Positions 37,417-46,832 of a stretch of DNA of 64,000 nt are shown here, in pieces. The first letter of the stretch is position 1, and each line of letters starts with the position of its first letter. The stretch spans positions 2,914,001 through 2,978,000 of the forward strand of contig CP077641.1 in assembly GCA_019056435.1 (NCBI GenBank), written 5' to 3'. The translations under genes were made by a program, and so were the position numbers. The notes under the pieces are model-generated. The model had not been told where the DNA came from, searched no databases, and saw nothing but the letters and a program-made list of their open reading frames with translations. Origin of the DNA: Stutzerimonas stutzeri (GTDB taxonomy: Bacteria; Pseudomonadota; Gammaproteobacteria; Pseudomonadales; Pseudomonadaceae).

Positions 37417-38744
37417 GTCGGGCTCGAGCGTCCGGTCATCTCGCCAGCCATTTCCGTCGCGTAGCTATCGGTCATCCCGGCGATGAAGTCGATCATTCGC
37501 ATGAACGACTGATAAAGTGTCCAGTCGGGCTTTGGTGCGTTGCTCCCCAGCAAGTCGAGGATCCGACGATTCTTGAACGACGGTGTCCGCCCGCCGTGTT
37601 GTTCGAGCGCCGCACCGCAAAAGGCGTTGAGGAGTATTTCCAGCGTCGTGTAGGCGCCAATTTCATGCAAGGTCTTGCGTTTGTCCTGGAAAATCTTCTG
37701 CCGGGCGATCGCCTTGGCCTGCACCACGCACTGCTTGGCCGGCCCATGCATGTGCTCGACCAGATCGCCAGCTAGCTGGCCGGTGAGCAGCGCCTGTTGT
37801 TGTTCGACGAAGGCGCGTGCCGCGGCATTGGTCAGATGCTCGATCGCCTTGCCTCGCAGAATCGCCAGTTTGCGCCGCCGCGACTCGTTGGGGCCGAGCT
37901 GTCGGTAGGTTTCCGGCAGGTCATCACCCACCAGATTGAGAAGCAGGGACTCGACCTCGGCGTACTCGAGCAACTCCATTTCCAGCCCGTCTTCGAGATC
38001 GATCAGCCCGTAGCAGATGTCATCAGCCGCCTCCATGAGATAAACGAGGGGGGTGGCGTGCCCAGCGGTGTGCATCGACCTGCGGTAGATCCAGCTTGGT
38101 GGCGATCTGCTCGAGCAGAGGGAGTTCGCTCTGGTAGCAGCCGAACTTGTGTTTCTTGTAGCCCAAAGCCTCGGCGTGTCGAGACGTCCAGGGATATTTG
38201 AGATAGGTGCCAAGGGTGGCATAGGTCAGGCGCGTGCCGCCGTCGAACTGATGGTATTCGAGCTGGGTCAGGACCCTGAACCCCTGGGCATTGCCTTCGA
38301 AATTGAGAAAGTCGCCGCGCTGCGCGTCGCTCATGTCGTCCAGCCAGCCGCGGCTTGCGGCCTGCTGGAACCAATAGCGTATGGCGTCTTCGCCTGAGTG
38401 GCCGAACGGTGGATTGCCGATGTCATGTGCCAGGCAGGCTGACTGGACAATCATCCCCAGGTCCGCAGGACTGCACCACTCGGGCAGGCGCTCGCGCAGC
38501 ACCTCGCCGACGCGCATGGCCAGAGAGCGGCCAACACAGCTCACTTCGAGCGAGTGCGTCAGGCGAGTATGGATATGATCATTGCTGGAAACGGGTGCAC
38601 CTGGGTCTTGCGACCCAGGCGTCGGAAGGCTCCGGAAAAGATGATGCGGTCATGGTCCTTGTGAAACGGGCTCCGGCCAAGCTCATCGGTGCTGTGGACG
38701 GACTTTCCAAGTCGTTCACGATTCAGCAGGGTCTGCCAGTCCAA
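37413..38744 (-). CDS. dgt: Deoxyguanosinetriphosphate triphosphohydrolase-like HD protein (two frameshifts)
   Basis: The 443-residue HD-superfamily enzyme hydrolyses dNTPs to nucleosides and triphosphate. The metal-binding motifs are RLTHSLEV and [14 protein letters not shown], and [15 protein letters not shown] provides the later aspartates. The start is a TTG at 38744 with AAAGGAG upstream. Two indels compensate in length: a C is missing in the minus strand at 38593-38595 (between VHP and [14 protein letters not shown]), and one C is extra at 38048-38053 (between RWARHP and [10 protein letters not shown]). The length equals that of Pseudomonas homologues. Confidence 0.9.
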
Positions 38745-38895
38745 AACCCTCTCCTTTCAGGCTGTGAATCTCCGCTGCGCTTCGATCGTCATTGCCGAGC
38801 GCTGTACATCCTTGTCATCAGCGTACCGCACTGCGCGTTGAATCGACACCGCTTCGATCATGCATGATCGTCCCAGGCTCCAGGCCAGACTGCGC

Positions 38896-39207
38896 TCAGT
38901 GACGTAGTCGACGCGCCAACGGATAAAGGGTAATGCCCAGCCGAGCGAGCTTGCCGAGCTTTCCGAGACGCTTTCCGAACAGGGCGAGCGCGACTGTGGC
39001 AGCGATCATCAGCGGGCCCTTGCCCGAGTGATGGGTGTCTGAATGATCATGGCGACTGCCCATGCCTACGATGCCGGACAGTCGCCGGAAGGGATGAGCC
39101 AACGGTTGGGAATGATAGAGAATCTGCTGGCGGTTCATCTCCATCCGCAGGCGGACCAGATCCTTGCGCATCGCCAGATCACTGGAGGAACTCAAGGGAA
39201 GGCTCAT
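38896..39207 (-). CDS. YqjK-like small protein
   Basis: The 103-residue protein has a basic N-terminal helix (RKDLVRLRMEMNRQQILYHS) and a C-terminal hydrophobic/basic stretch (PLMIAATVALALFGKRLGKLGKL). Its start overlaps the upstream DUF1469 gene as ATGA. Position and layout match yqjK at the end of the E. coli yqjD-yqjE-yqjK operon; sequence identity was not tested. Function unknown. Confidence 0.6.
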   Translation of the reverse strand: MSLPLSSSSDLAMRKDLVRLRMEMNRQQILYHSQPLAHPFRRLSGIVGMGSRHDHSDTHHSGKGPLMIAATVALALFGKRLGKLGKLARLGITLYPLARRLRH

Positions 39208-39599
39208 GGCATCAATCGCTCCCGGTTGCGTGACAGTTCTTCGACCGTAGCCTGGAAGGGCGCGGCGCTCTCCTTGGCCAGCCGAGCGGCGCGGCTGACA
39301 CAGACGATCATGCCGATGGCGTACAGCAGGCAGAGCACGAGAATGGCAGCGATGGGGTGTGTATCCCAGAACAGAATCACCACGGCGGCTGACAGGCCAA
39401 CCAGGATCAGCAGGCCGAGAATGAGGCTGATGCTGGCAAGCAGAAACAGCTTGAATACGCGGACACGCTCCTCCTGAAACTCGATTCCGATCAGCTCGAG
39501 ATGGCCCTGCAGCAGCCCGGCAATGGCGCCTCCGAGTTTCTTGATAGAGGGCGCTGGTGCCTCATCGCTTCGATTGCCTTGCATTGGATCGGCCCCCAT
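39204..39599 (-). CDS. DUF1469 (YqjE-like) phage-holin family membrane protein
   Basis: The 131-residue protein has an amphipathic start (IKKLGGAIAGLLQGHLELIGIEFQEE) and two membrane helices (LFLLASISLILGLLILVGL and IAAILVLCLLYAIGMIV), as in the YqjE/DUF1469 family. The start at 39599 overlaps the DUF883 stop as TGATG. It is probably an inner-membrane stress-response protein, inferred from family and operon. Confidence 0.8.
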   Translation of the reverse strand: MGADPMQGNRSDEAPAPSIKKLGGAIAGLLQGHLELIGIEFQEERVRVFKLFLLASISLILGLLILVGLSAAVVILFWDTHPIAAILVLCLLYAIGMIVCVSRAARLAKESAAPFQATVEELSRNRERLMP

Positions 39600-40003
39600 C
39601 AGCGGCGGGTGATCAGCCCCAGGAGAAAGCCAACCCCGGCGGCAATGCCGATCGACTGCCACGGATGCGTGTGCACGTATTCTTCAGTGCACTGGATCGC
39701 AGCCTGCCCCTGCTCCCTTAGGGTGCCTTCCTGCTCCTTGAGCATCTGCCGTGCACGGCTGAGATTTTCGTTGATCTTGCCGCGCAGTTCCTGAGTCTGA
39801 GTGCCTGCGGTGTCCTGCGTATGCTTGAGCAGGCGCTCGGTGTCGGCAATCAGGGTATGGAATTCCTCGATCAGTGCGTTCTGGGCCGCCTGGAGATTGC
39901 GACGGTGCGCGGATTTGTCGATCAGCGACGAGGTAGCGCTTTCGGTGGTTCCGTCTGGAATCGGGGTGTTATCGCTTGTGCCGAAGGTCGATTCGGTAGA
40001 CAT
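39599..40003 (-). CDS. DUF883 (ElaB/YqjD-like) membrane-anchored ribosome-associated protein
   Basis: The 134-residue protein is hydrophilic and helical (residues 30-105, AAQNALIEEFHTLIADTERL). It ends in the conserved tail VHTHPWQSIGIAAGVGFLLG with a single membrane helix and a terminal RR. ElaB/YqjD proteins tether inactive ribosomes to the inner membrane in stationary phase in E. coli. It is the first gene of the trio with the DUF1469 and YqjK-like genes. Confidence 0.87.
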   Translation of the reverse strand: MSTESTFGTSDNTPIPDGTTESATSSLIDKSAHRRNLQAAQNALIEEFHTLIADTERLLKHTQDTAGTQTQELRGKINENLSRARQMLKEQEGTLREQGQAAIQCTEEYVHTHPWQSIGIAAGVGFLLGLITRR

Positions 40004-40134
40004 CTGCAGCTCCTCTTGAGTCTCGCAGGGACGGAAGGTCCCGGTGCCTCTAGGTCAGAGCCTGATCGACGCTCAAGGTTCCCGCTTCGTTAGGGCGGTG
40101 AGGCCGGATATTCGCGGGGCGTTGATATATAGGC

Positions 40135-40161
40135 AAAAAGAAACCCGCCTAAGCGGGTTTC
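40135..40161 (-). terminator. Terminator of the OprD-type porin gene
   Basis: On the minus strand the stem GAAACCCGC-TTAG-GCGGGTTTC is followed by TTTTTGCC. It lies 26 bp beyond the porin stop codon. Confidence 0.85.
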
Positions 40162-40186
40162 TTCTGCAGCGTTTAACCAGTCTCGC

Positions 40187-41431
40187 TTACATTAGCGGGA
40201 TGGTGTAGCTGACGATCAGGCGGTTCTGATCGATGTCACGGGTGGAGTTGCTACGGTAGGTACCGTTACGCCATTTGATACCCAGGTTCTTGAGAGAGCC
40301 TTCCTGGAAGACATAACCGATATCAGTGTTGCGCTCCCATTCTTTGCTGTTTCCGTCGGTTCCGAAATCATCACCGCTAACGTAACGGGTCATGAAGGTC
40401 AGTCCCGGGATGCCGACTGCAGCGAAATTGTAGTCGTAACGAGCTTGCCACGACTTCTCGTCTGCGTTGGCGAAGTCAGCGCCGATCATTACATAGTTAA
40501 CGAGGTAAGGGTCGGTTCCGTTCAGATAAGCGAAGCCTGTGTCGCCGCTCATCTTTTGGTAACCCAGGCCAAAGCTGTGTCCGCTTATAGCGTACGTGAC
40601 CATGGCGCCGAAAGCCTTGTTATCTACAGTTGACGAACCGTCGTCACTGGAGCGGGCGTAACGCAAATCTGTCTTTAGGGACTGGCCTTCGCCGAGCGGC
40701 TGAACATGAATCAGATTGAAAGAGTGCTGCTTGTAAGCTTCTTCCAAGTTGCTGTAGTAGTAGTTGCCGGTCAGGTTGTCCAGCAGCTTATAGCTAGCCC
40801 CTGCAAAAATGAAATTGTCAATTTCGTTCTCAGTGGTGCCGCCCTTCAGCGCGCCTTTCAGGTCTTCGTAGTGCGAGTCATTGCGTTCGTTAACTTCGGT
40901 GAGGTAACCGATATCGAGCGTCAGACCCTTCACTTCTTGAGAGACCAGCTGACCGCCTTTGAATGTTTGGGGCAGCAGGCGCGAATCGCTCCGAGCGACC
41001 GCCATGTTCTTTGGCTCCAAGGTGCCAACTTTCAGAACGGTGTTGGAGATCTTCGCTTTCGCGGTTAGACCAAGCTCGGAGTACTCATTCGGCGCGGAGC
41101 CGTCATTGTCAGTCGGCAGCAGACCTGTGCCAGTGCGACCGCGCCCAGAATCCAGCTTGACACCCAGGAGGCCAAGCGCGTCTACCCCAAAGCCTACGGT
41201 GCCTTCGGTATAACCCGATTCAGCACGCAGCAGAAAGCCTTGCGCCCACTCTTCGCTCTTGGACTGAGAGGTGGAAGGGACGGAGCGGTTGTCCGAGTTG
41301 AAGTAGAAGTTGCGCAGCTCCAGATTTACCTTGCTGTCGTCAACGAATGCAGCTTGAGCCATGGTTGGGATGGCCAGTGTTGCTCCCAGAGTGGCGAGTG
41401 CCACGCCACGCGCGATGGGGGTCTTGAGCAT
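40187..41431 (-). CDS. OprD-family outer membrane porin
   Basis: The 414-residue precursor has a signal peptide (MLKTPIARGVALATLGATLAI...AQAA) and the OprD family pattern: FVDDSKVNLELRNFYFNSD at the mature start, PNEYSELGLTAKAKISNTVL, and a terminal beta strand ending in VSYTIPLM. It forms a small-solute channel in the outer membrane. The subgroup (OprQ/OpdQ or another) and substrate cannot be fixed from sequence alone. Base composition is a little less GC-rich than the neighbours. It is monocistronic. Confidence 0.9.
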   Translation of the reverse strand: MLKTPIARGVALATLGATLAIPTMAQAAFVDDSKVNLELRNFYFNSDNRSVPSTSQSKSEEWAQGFLLRAESGYTEGTVGFGVDALGLLGVKLDSGRGRTGTGLLPTDNDGSAPNEYSELGLTAKAKISNTVLKVGTLEPKNMAVARSDSRLLPQTFKGGQLVSQEVKGLTLDIGYLTEVNERNDSHYEDLKGALKGGTTENEIDNFIFAGASYKLLDNLTGNYYYSNLEEAYKQHSFNLIHVQPLGEGQSLKTDLRYARSSDDGSSTVDNKAFGAMVTYAISGHSFGLGYQKMSGDTGFAYLNGTDPYLVNYVMIGADFANADEKSWQARYDYNFAAVGIPGLTFMTRYVSGDDFGTDGNSKEWERNTDIGYVFQEGSLKNLGIKWRNGTYRSNSTRDIDQNRLIVSYTIPLM

Positions 41432-41837
41432 TTCTTGTTTCTCCTCGTTGGATGATGCTCTGAAGTCGCTCTAACGGCGCCATGCAATAAAGCATTACAT
41501 AGATGATTAAGCCTTTAGACCTTAGTCTTTCGGCGTACCAGGCGACGTGCTAGCTGTTCAGACGTCCTGCGCTCGTGCTGGTAAAAGGAATCCCATCGAA
41601 GTGAGTCCCGTCCAACGATACGCCAGCTCTCACGGCCGACCCTGCAGCTCTGTGTCTGCTTGGGCTGCCGCATCCTAGCGTTTTGCTCGGCGCTCGTCGA
41701 TTCCATAAATCAAACCGTCGTTCGACTGAGGGGGAGATCACACTTCTGTAGGCCTTTCGCATGTCTGGGCAAGTGCAGTGAAGTCCCCAGAAGATTGGCG
41801 CTGCTAAGATAAGATTTTCACCTGCTGAGTACCACTG
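41432..41837. other. Intergenic region between porin and glutaredoxin-like gene
   Basis: This 406 bp divergent region must contain both promoters. A minus-strand frame of 63 codons (41515-41706, ending RRTSEQLARRLVRRKTKV) is open, but it has no ribosome site and I do not recognise it. No repeat or RNA structure stands out. Confidence 0.45.
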
Positions 41838-42074
41838 ATGTTGCCTGAGTGCCAATTGTTCGGAACGCTTGGATGTCATCTCTGCGAGCAGGCCGAAGCA
41901 GAAGTCATGCCCTTGGTCGAACATGGTTTGCTTGTCGAGCTGGTTGATATAGCCGAGAGGTCGGATTGGGTCGATGCCTACGGACTTCGAATCCCGGTGT
42001 TGCGGCGTACCGACACCGGGGCTGAGTTGGATTGGCCGTTCGAGACGGAGCAGGTAGTCCGTTTCGTCAGCTGA
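41838..42074 (+). CDS. Glutaredoxin-family (DUF836) thiol protein
   Basis: The 78-residue thioredoxin-fold protein has the redox motif CHLC in QLFGTLGCHLCEQAEAEV and the cis-proline region LRIPVLRR. It is a small cytoplasmic thiol-disulfide protein; its partner is unknown. A strong bidirectional terminator lies 77 bp downstream. Confidence 0.85.
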   Translation: MLPECQLFGTLGCHLCEQAEAEVMPLVEHGLLVELVDIAERSDWVDAYGLRIPVLRRTDTGAELDWPFETEQVVRFVS

Positions 42075-42151
42075 GCAGGTTTTGGCGTGCTTGGCTATTT
42101 CTTACACAGCCATTACAAGTGGCTAAAGTCTGAAAGAAATTGAACAGCCAT

Positions 42152-42180
42152 AAAAAAACCGGCTCGAGGCCGGTTTTTTT
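42152..42180. terminator. Bidirectional terminator between glutaredoxin gene and tRNA-Pro
   Basis: The symmetric hairpin AAAAAACCGGC...GCCGGTTTTTT carries A and T tracts on both sides, so it can end both convergent transcripts. Confidence 0.9.
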
Positions 42181-42206
42181 ACCTGTAGATATACAGGTCG
42201 GGTATT

Positions 42207-42283
42207 TGGTCGGAGCGACTGGATTCGAACCAGCGACCTTCTCGTCCCGAACGAGACGCGCTACCAAGCTGCGCTACGCTCCG
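42207..42283 (-). tRNA. tRNA-Pro (anticodon CGG)
   Basis: The 77-nt cloverleaf has acceptor CGGAGCG paired with CGCTCCG, discriminator A and encoded CCA. The anticodon arm CTCGT-TCGGGAC-GAG type loop reads TTCGGGA (anticodon CGG) and the T arm contains GGTTCGAATCC. It is transcribed from the minus strand. Confidence 0.97.
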
Positions 42284-42295
42284 AAGCTGGCGCGC

Positions 42296-42323
42296 ATTCT
42301 ACAGAAAAAATGTGCGCCGACAA
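42296..42323 (-). promoter_or_regulatory. Sigma-70 promoter of tRNA-Pro(CGG)
   Basis: On the minus strand, -35 TTGTCG and -10 TAGAAT are separated by 16 bp. A GC-rich GCGCG discriminator follows, as in stringently controlled tRNA promoters. Confidence 0.7.
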
Positions 42324-42381
42324 GGGGTTGGAAAAAGGCATTTTCGAAGCGGCGGCGCAAGGCCGCCTGGTGGGGCAGGGC

Positions 42382-42603
42382 TTAGAGTTCCTGGACCGTC
42401 CGGACTTGATCTTTATTGACCTTGCCCGGTTTGCCATCGAGGCCTTCGTATTCATAGAAGCCAGAATCTTCGTCGTAATCCGGCCGGTCCAGCGTCTGGA
42501 TTTCGCGACCGTCATTGAGGGTTATCACTGTGGGGCTCGAGCAGCCGCCAAGCAACGACAATCCGGCAACCATTGCAATTACGAACCCGGTTCTTGAGCG
42601 CAT
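42382..42603 (-). CDS. YgdI/YgdR-family (DUF903) lipoprotein
   Basis: The 73-residue precursor has a lipoprotein signal ending in LSLLGGC and the short SH3-like DUF903 domain (VITLNDGREIQTLDRPDYDE, FYEYEGLDGK). It is probably anchored in the outer membrane. Its function is unknown. AGGAGAAACGAC precedes the start. Confidence 0.9.
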   Translation of the reverse strand: MRSRTGFVIAMVAGLSLLGGCSSPTVITLNDGREIQTLDRPDYDEDSGFYEYEGLDGKPGKVNKDQVRTVQEL

Positions 42604-42649
42604 GTCGTTTCTCCTGTCGTTAGTTGCGTTTGTGACGAGCGCCGCCAGC

Positions 42650-43252
42650 CTAAGTTCCCAGAGCAGAGGTGTGCTGCACCATGATTTCCGGTGTGTTGAA
42701 ATTGGCTAACCGCTGATCGTATGGCTCGAGACTCAGTGCTCGCGCGCCCAAGCGTTCCAGCACTCGGTAGTTGCTGCGTTCGCCCGCTTGCCACGCGGCT
42801 TCGAGCTGGCAGGCCCGCTGTGTTGGAATGACGCAAAACAGTGGCTGCCAGCGATCTCCCTGCCTGATCATCACGGGGCGATCGGGATCAGCCCTTGCCG
42901 CTTCGTACATCTGCACAAGCAAGGCCTCGTCTACGCGAGGCGCGTCACATGGAAGCACCAGGGTCCAGCGGCCGGTGGAAGCCGCCAGGCCGGCCCGGAT
43001 ACCGGCAAGCGGGCCGAGGAAGCCTGGCTCGGCATCGCTCACCACACGATCCGCAAAGTGCGTGTACCTGTCCTGATTCCGATTGCATGAGATCAGCAGC
43101 TCATCGGTCAGGGGGCGCGCGACCTGATGGATCCAGGCCACCATCGGTTTGCCTCGCCAAGTGACCAGCCCCTTGTCCTGGCCGCCCATGCGGCTTCCTT
43201 GACCTCCCGCAAGTAGCAGGATCGAGCAGTGTGCAAGAGTGGCTGGGCTCAT
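42650..43252 (-). CDS. mobA: Molybdenum cofactor guanylyltransferase
   Basis: The 200-residue enzyme transfers GMP to molybdopterin to make MGD, the cofactor form needed by nitrate reductases such as the one at the start of the window. The nucleotide-binding signature LLAGGQGSRMGGQDKGL is intact, and PCDAPRVDEALL follows. The start at 43252 is MSPATLAHCSILL. It is divergent from moaB-moeA with a 66 bp gap. Confidence 0.94.
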   Translation of the reverse strand: MSPATLAHCSILLLAGGQGSRMGGQDKGLVTWRGKPMVAWIHQVARPLTDELLISCNRNQDRYTHFADRVVSDAEPGFLGPLAGIRAGLAASTGRWTLVLPCDAPRVDEALLVQMYEAARADPDRPVMIRQGDRWQPLFCVIPTQRACQLEAAWQAGERSNYRVLERLGARALSLEPYDQRLANFNTPEIMVQHTSALGT

Positions 43253-43318
43253 GGGCTGCTCCAACAAAAGCCTGTGATATAACACCCGCAAACCTCAGCA
43301 ACAACCGGATCCCCTTAT

Positions 43319-43857
43319 ATGAGCCACCTTGCCGATCAGTCGTTCGTCCCCTGAATATTGCCGTCCTAACGGTGAGCGATACTCGCTCGCTCGAAACCGA
43401 TACGTCGGGACAGCTGTTCGTCGACCGTCTGCAAGCGGCCGGCCATCAGCTTGCGGCGCGCGTGCTGCTAAAGGACGACCTGTACCGAATCCGTGCCCAG
43501 GTCGCCACCTGGATCGCCGACGATGACGTGCAGGTCATCCTGATCACAGGCGGTACGGGGTTTACGGCTCGAGACAGCACGCCCGAGGCGGTCGGCTGCC
43601 TGCTCGACAAACAGGTCGATGGTTTCGGTGAGTTGTTCCGCCAGATATCGGTCGCTGATATCGGTACCTCGACTGTTCAATCACGTGCTTTGGCGGGGCT
43701 GGCCAACGCTACGCTGGTGTGCTGCTTGCCGGGCTCTACCAATGCGTGCCGCACGGCCTGGGATGGGATTCTGGCCGAGCAGCTCGACGCGCGTCATCGC
43801 CCCTGCAATTTTGTGCCGCATCTCAAGCAGGCCAATCCCTGCGAGTCTCGCGGGTGA
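43319..43857 (+). CDS. moaB: Molybdopterin adenylyltransferase-like MoaB (frameshift)
   Basis: After correction the product has 179 residues. It adenylylates molybdopterin before molybdenum insertion. Motifs include LNIAVLTVSDTRS, LITGGTGFTARDSTPEAV and LVCCLPGSTNACRTAWDGIL. The ATG at 43319 leads into MSHLADQSFV, and the frame stops after 12 codons because a C is missing in the run at 43348-43351; restoring it reads VPLNIAVLT. It overlaps moeA by 4 bp. Confidence 0.9.
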
Positions 43858-45059
43858 CTTCCGTGGGCTTGATGTCAGTCGAGGCAGCGCTCGAAGCGCT
43901 TCTCGCGCAGGCCGAAGCGGCCCCTGCGCTGGGCACCGAATCGTTAACGCTCGATGCAGCACAGGGGCGTGTGCTGGCCGCACCGTTGATCGCGCCGCTC
44001 GACCTGCCGCCCTGGCCGAACAGTGCGATGGACGGTTATGCGTTGCGTGCCGGGGACCTGCAGGGTAACCCCCTCGTGGTTTGCCAGAAAATTTTTGCCG
44101 GCACGCAGCCGGTTCCGCTGCAGCCGGGCTGTTGCGCGCGCATTTTTACCGGTGCCCCCATACCCGAGGGTGCCGACAGCGTCGAGATGCAGGAAAACGT
44201 TCAGGTACTCGATGACGGCCGTGTGAGCTTTATCGAGCCGGTCCGTGCCGGGCAGCATGTCCGCCCGCGAGCGGGTGAGATTCGGCAGGGAGAGTGTGTG
44301 CTGGCTGCCGGTACCCGGTTGGGGCCGGTCGAGCTGGGCCTGGCTGCCTCGCTGGGTACGACCGAGCTGCCGGTCACTCGACGGCTACGCGTTGCGTTGA
44401 TCTCGACGGGAGATGAGCTGGTCGAGCCGGGCGAGCCACTGCTGGCGGGCCAGATATATAACAGCAACCGAGTGTTGTTGCGCCACTGGTTGCACCGGCT
44501 GGGTTGCGAGATCGTTGATATGGGGATATTGCCGGATGACCTGGCCAGTGTGCGTCAGTGTCTCGGCTCGTTGCAGCAGGTGGATCTGATCCTGTCCACC
44601 GGTGGTGTTTCGGTCGGCGAGGCGGACTTTTTGGGGCAGGCGCTTCGGGAGGGTGGAGAGCTGAGCTTCTGGAAGCTCGCGATCAAGCCCGGCAAACCGC
44701 TTACTTTCGGTGTGTATAACGGAACACCGGTCCTGGGTTTGCCGGGCAACCCGGCGTCGACACTGGTCACCTTCGGTTTGTTGGCCCGGCCCTGGATCCT
44801 CCGCAGGATGGGCGCCGCTGTTGCGGAGCCGATGAGTTTCAAGGTGCCGGCTGGGTTCGACTGGCCTCGCCCAGGCAGTCGTCGCGAATACCTGCGTGCG
44901 CGGTTGGAGAAGGGCGCCGCCGTGCCTTATGCGAACCAGAGCTCTTCGATCCTTCGCAGTGCGGCCTGGGCCGACGGTTTGGTCGAGGTTCGAGAGCATT
45001 CCACGCTGAACATAGGGGATTCTGTGAGGTTCATCCCTTTTTCAGAGCTGCTGAACTGA
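43854..45059 (+). CDS. moeA: Molybdopterin molybdenumtransferase
   Basis: The 401-residue enzyme inserts molybdate into adenylylated molybdopterin. Motifs include PPWPNSAMDGYALRAGD, IFTGAPIPEGADSVEMQE, STGDELVEPG, LSTGGVSVGEADFL and LPGNPASTLVTF. I place the start at the GTG of 43854 because it overlaps the moaB stop as GTGA and because the GLMSVEAAL segment after it looks like part of the family N-terminus; the ATG at 43872 is the alternative. It forms an operon with moaB. Confidence 0.92.
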   Translation: MTSVGLMSVEAALEALLAQAEAAPALGTESLTLDAAQGRVLAAPLIAPLDLPPWPNSAMDGYALRAGDLQGNPLVVCQKIFAGTQPVPLQPGCCARIFTGAPIPEGADSVEMQENVQVLDDGRVSFIEPVRAGQHVRPRAGEIRQGECVLAAGTRLGPVELGLAASLGTTELPVTRRLRVALISTGDELVEPGEPLLAGQIYNSNRVLLRHWLHRLGCEIVDMGILPDDLASVRQCLGSLQQVDLILSTGGVSVGEADFLGQALREGGELSFWKLAIKPGKPLTFGVYNGTPVLGLPGNPASTLVTFGLLARPWILRRMGAAVAEPMSFKVPAGFDWPRPGSRREYLRARLEKGAAVPYANQSSSILRSAAWADGLVEVREHSTLNIGDSVRFIPFSELLN

Positions 45060-45242
45060 TAAGCGGCGGCTCCGCTCGCTGCGAGAGCGAGTGGAACGAC
45101 GTCGTGCGCCGATGAACCGTGTCGCTTCGTCGCGCGGCCGCCAGCTCGATAAACGGATGCCATTTTCCATTGTCCAAAGCTGCCCAACTCGCGCCAGTTC
45201 TCGCTGGTACCCGTCCGGTATTGCTTGGACAAGGAGAATGCA

Positions 45243-46276
45243 ATGCAGGAAAGAAACGCCTGGGTGGACTACGCCAAGGCCATCGGCATCATCTTGGTCG
45301 TCTATGGACATGTCGCTCGCGGAGTCTTCAATGCTGGCCTGCCGATGGACGAGACGCGTTATGTGCTCGTGGACAGCATCATCTACAGTTTCCACATGCC
45401 ACTGTTCTTTTTCTGTCCGGCCTATTCTTCTATGACTCGTTGATGAAGAGGGGGACGACCGGCCTGATAGTGAACAAGGTGGATACGGTGGCGTACCCCT
45501 TTATCGTCTGGTCATTGCTGCAGGGCTTCATTGAAGTCGTGCTTTCGAACTATACGAATGGCGACGTGACGGTCACCGAAGTGCTCTCGCTTCTCTGGTC
45601 ACCTCGCGCACAGTTCTGGTTCCTGTATGCGTTGTTCTTCATCTTCGTAGTCTGCGCATTCATCTACGCAAAAGTGGGGCGAGGGATGTTTCTGCCCATC
45701 CTGCTCGGCTTCGGCGTGCTTTATGTGTTCAAGAAGGACCTTACGTTCGGGACCATTTCGTCATTCGTGTTAGGTAATGCCGTGTTCTTCACGCTTGGAG
45801 TTGCCTTCAACGAGATCAAGGGATATTTCCTGGCGCGTCATGTTCGGTTGACCTGGCTATTCGGCGCCTTGTTCGTGATCGGTCAGTATCTGTTTCACGT
45901 AACCTTCGGCTTGAACTGGACGGTCGGTGGGTTACCGGTCCTGGCGCTTGCGACAGTGTCGATTCTGTTCATGGTTGCGCTGTCAATGTGGCTTGGACGG
46001 GTCCGAATCGAGTGGCTGTTGTTCATCGGCGCGTCCTCGATGACGATCTATCTGGTGCATATCCTGGCCGGCAGTGGGCTGAGAGTAGTCCTGGCGAGCT
46101 TTCTTGGTGTAGATAACATACCGCTGCATCTGGTGCTGGGTACCCTGGTCGGGATCGCGGCGCCGCTGGTCGTGCAGGCGATCATCAAACGATACGATCT
46201 GTCTTTCCTGCTCACCCCTCCAAAGCCTCTTTCCGCTACGCGGCTGCATGTGCGCCGGGCCGTGCCTCAGGGGTGA
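45243..46276 (+). CDS. Acyltransferase-3 family membrane protein (frameshift)
   Basis: After correction the product has 344 residues with about ten membrane helices. The N-terminus has the family start WVDYAKAIGIILVVYGHVARG with the catalytic-type histidine, and FHMPLFFFLSGLFFYDSL follows. Such enzymes O-acylate extracellular polysaccharides or lipids; the substrate is unknown. AAGGAG lies six bases before the ATG at 45243. The frame breaks in the T run at 45408-45412, where one T is missing. Confidence 0.85.
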
Positions 46277-46345
46277 AACGCGGCGGCGGAGGGCGCAACA
46301 TCCCTCCGCCGCCGCTCAGCTCCCCGTTCGGGAAGGGCGTGCGGG

Positions 46346-46651
46346 TTACCCGCAAGTGATTCGCTGGATGATCAGTGCTTCATCGGTATACAGCGTGAGG
46401 CGATCACCCAGGTACTCAAGGGTGACGACGTCTGCCGGGCGGATAATCCGGGCTGTGGTCGCTCCGCTCTCTACACGCGCCTCATCGAGCAATTCTGGTG
46501 TCGCTTTCTGCCCGGTCAGCTGTCGAACTGCCGCAGCGTCACAGCGTTCAGGCGTCGCGCTGGTTGCCTTGGGCGGCTGATCAGGGCTGGATTCACAACC
46601 TGCGATGGTCAGGGCGAGCAAGAGCGGGGCGACGATCTTCAAGGGATGCAT
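46346..46651 (-). CDS. I78-family peptidase inhibitor lipoprotein
   Basis: The 101-residue precursor has a lipoprotein signal (LLLALTIAGCESS) and an I78-like domain: CDAAAVRQLTGQKATPELLD opens it and LTLYTDEALIIQRITCG closes it, with the two cysteines in the usual places. Members inhibit serine proteases. AAAGGAG precedes the ATG at 46651. Confidence 0.87.
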   Translation of the reverse strand: MHPLKIVAPLLLALTIAGCESSPDQPPKATSATPERCDAAAVRQLTGQKATPELLDEARVESGATTARIIRPADVVTLEYLGDRLTLYTDEALIIQRITCG

Positions 46652-46832
46652 GGATTCTCCTTTCACGTAAAGGGCGCGGCCACTATAACGAGGGTCGTGT
46701 GTTCTGTGCAGCTTGCCGCGCGGCGCCTGATCAAGCGATACGCAACAGGGAACTGGCGGAACTGCCGCGGCGTCTTAGGGGTGATGGCCCTTTGCAACCG
46801 AGCAGGGCCGACAACAATCAAGGAGTTTCGCC

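Noticed and set aside
41515..41706. A 63-codon minus-strand frame between the porin and glutaredoxin-like genes
   Set aside because: It has no ribosome site and no recognisable family, and lies in the divergent promoter region. It is mentioned only under the intergenic entry.
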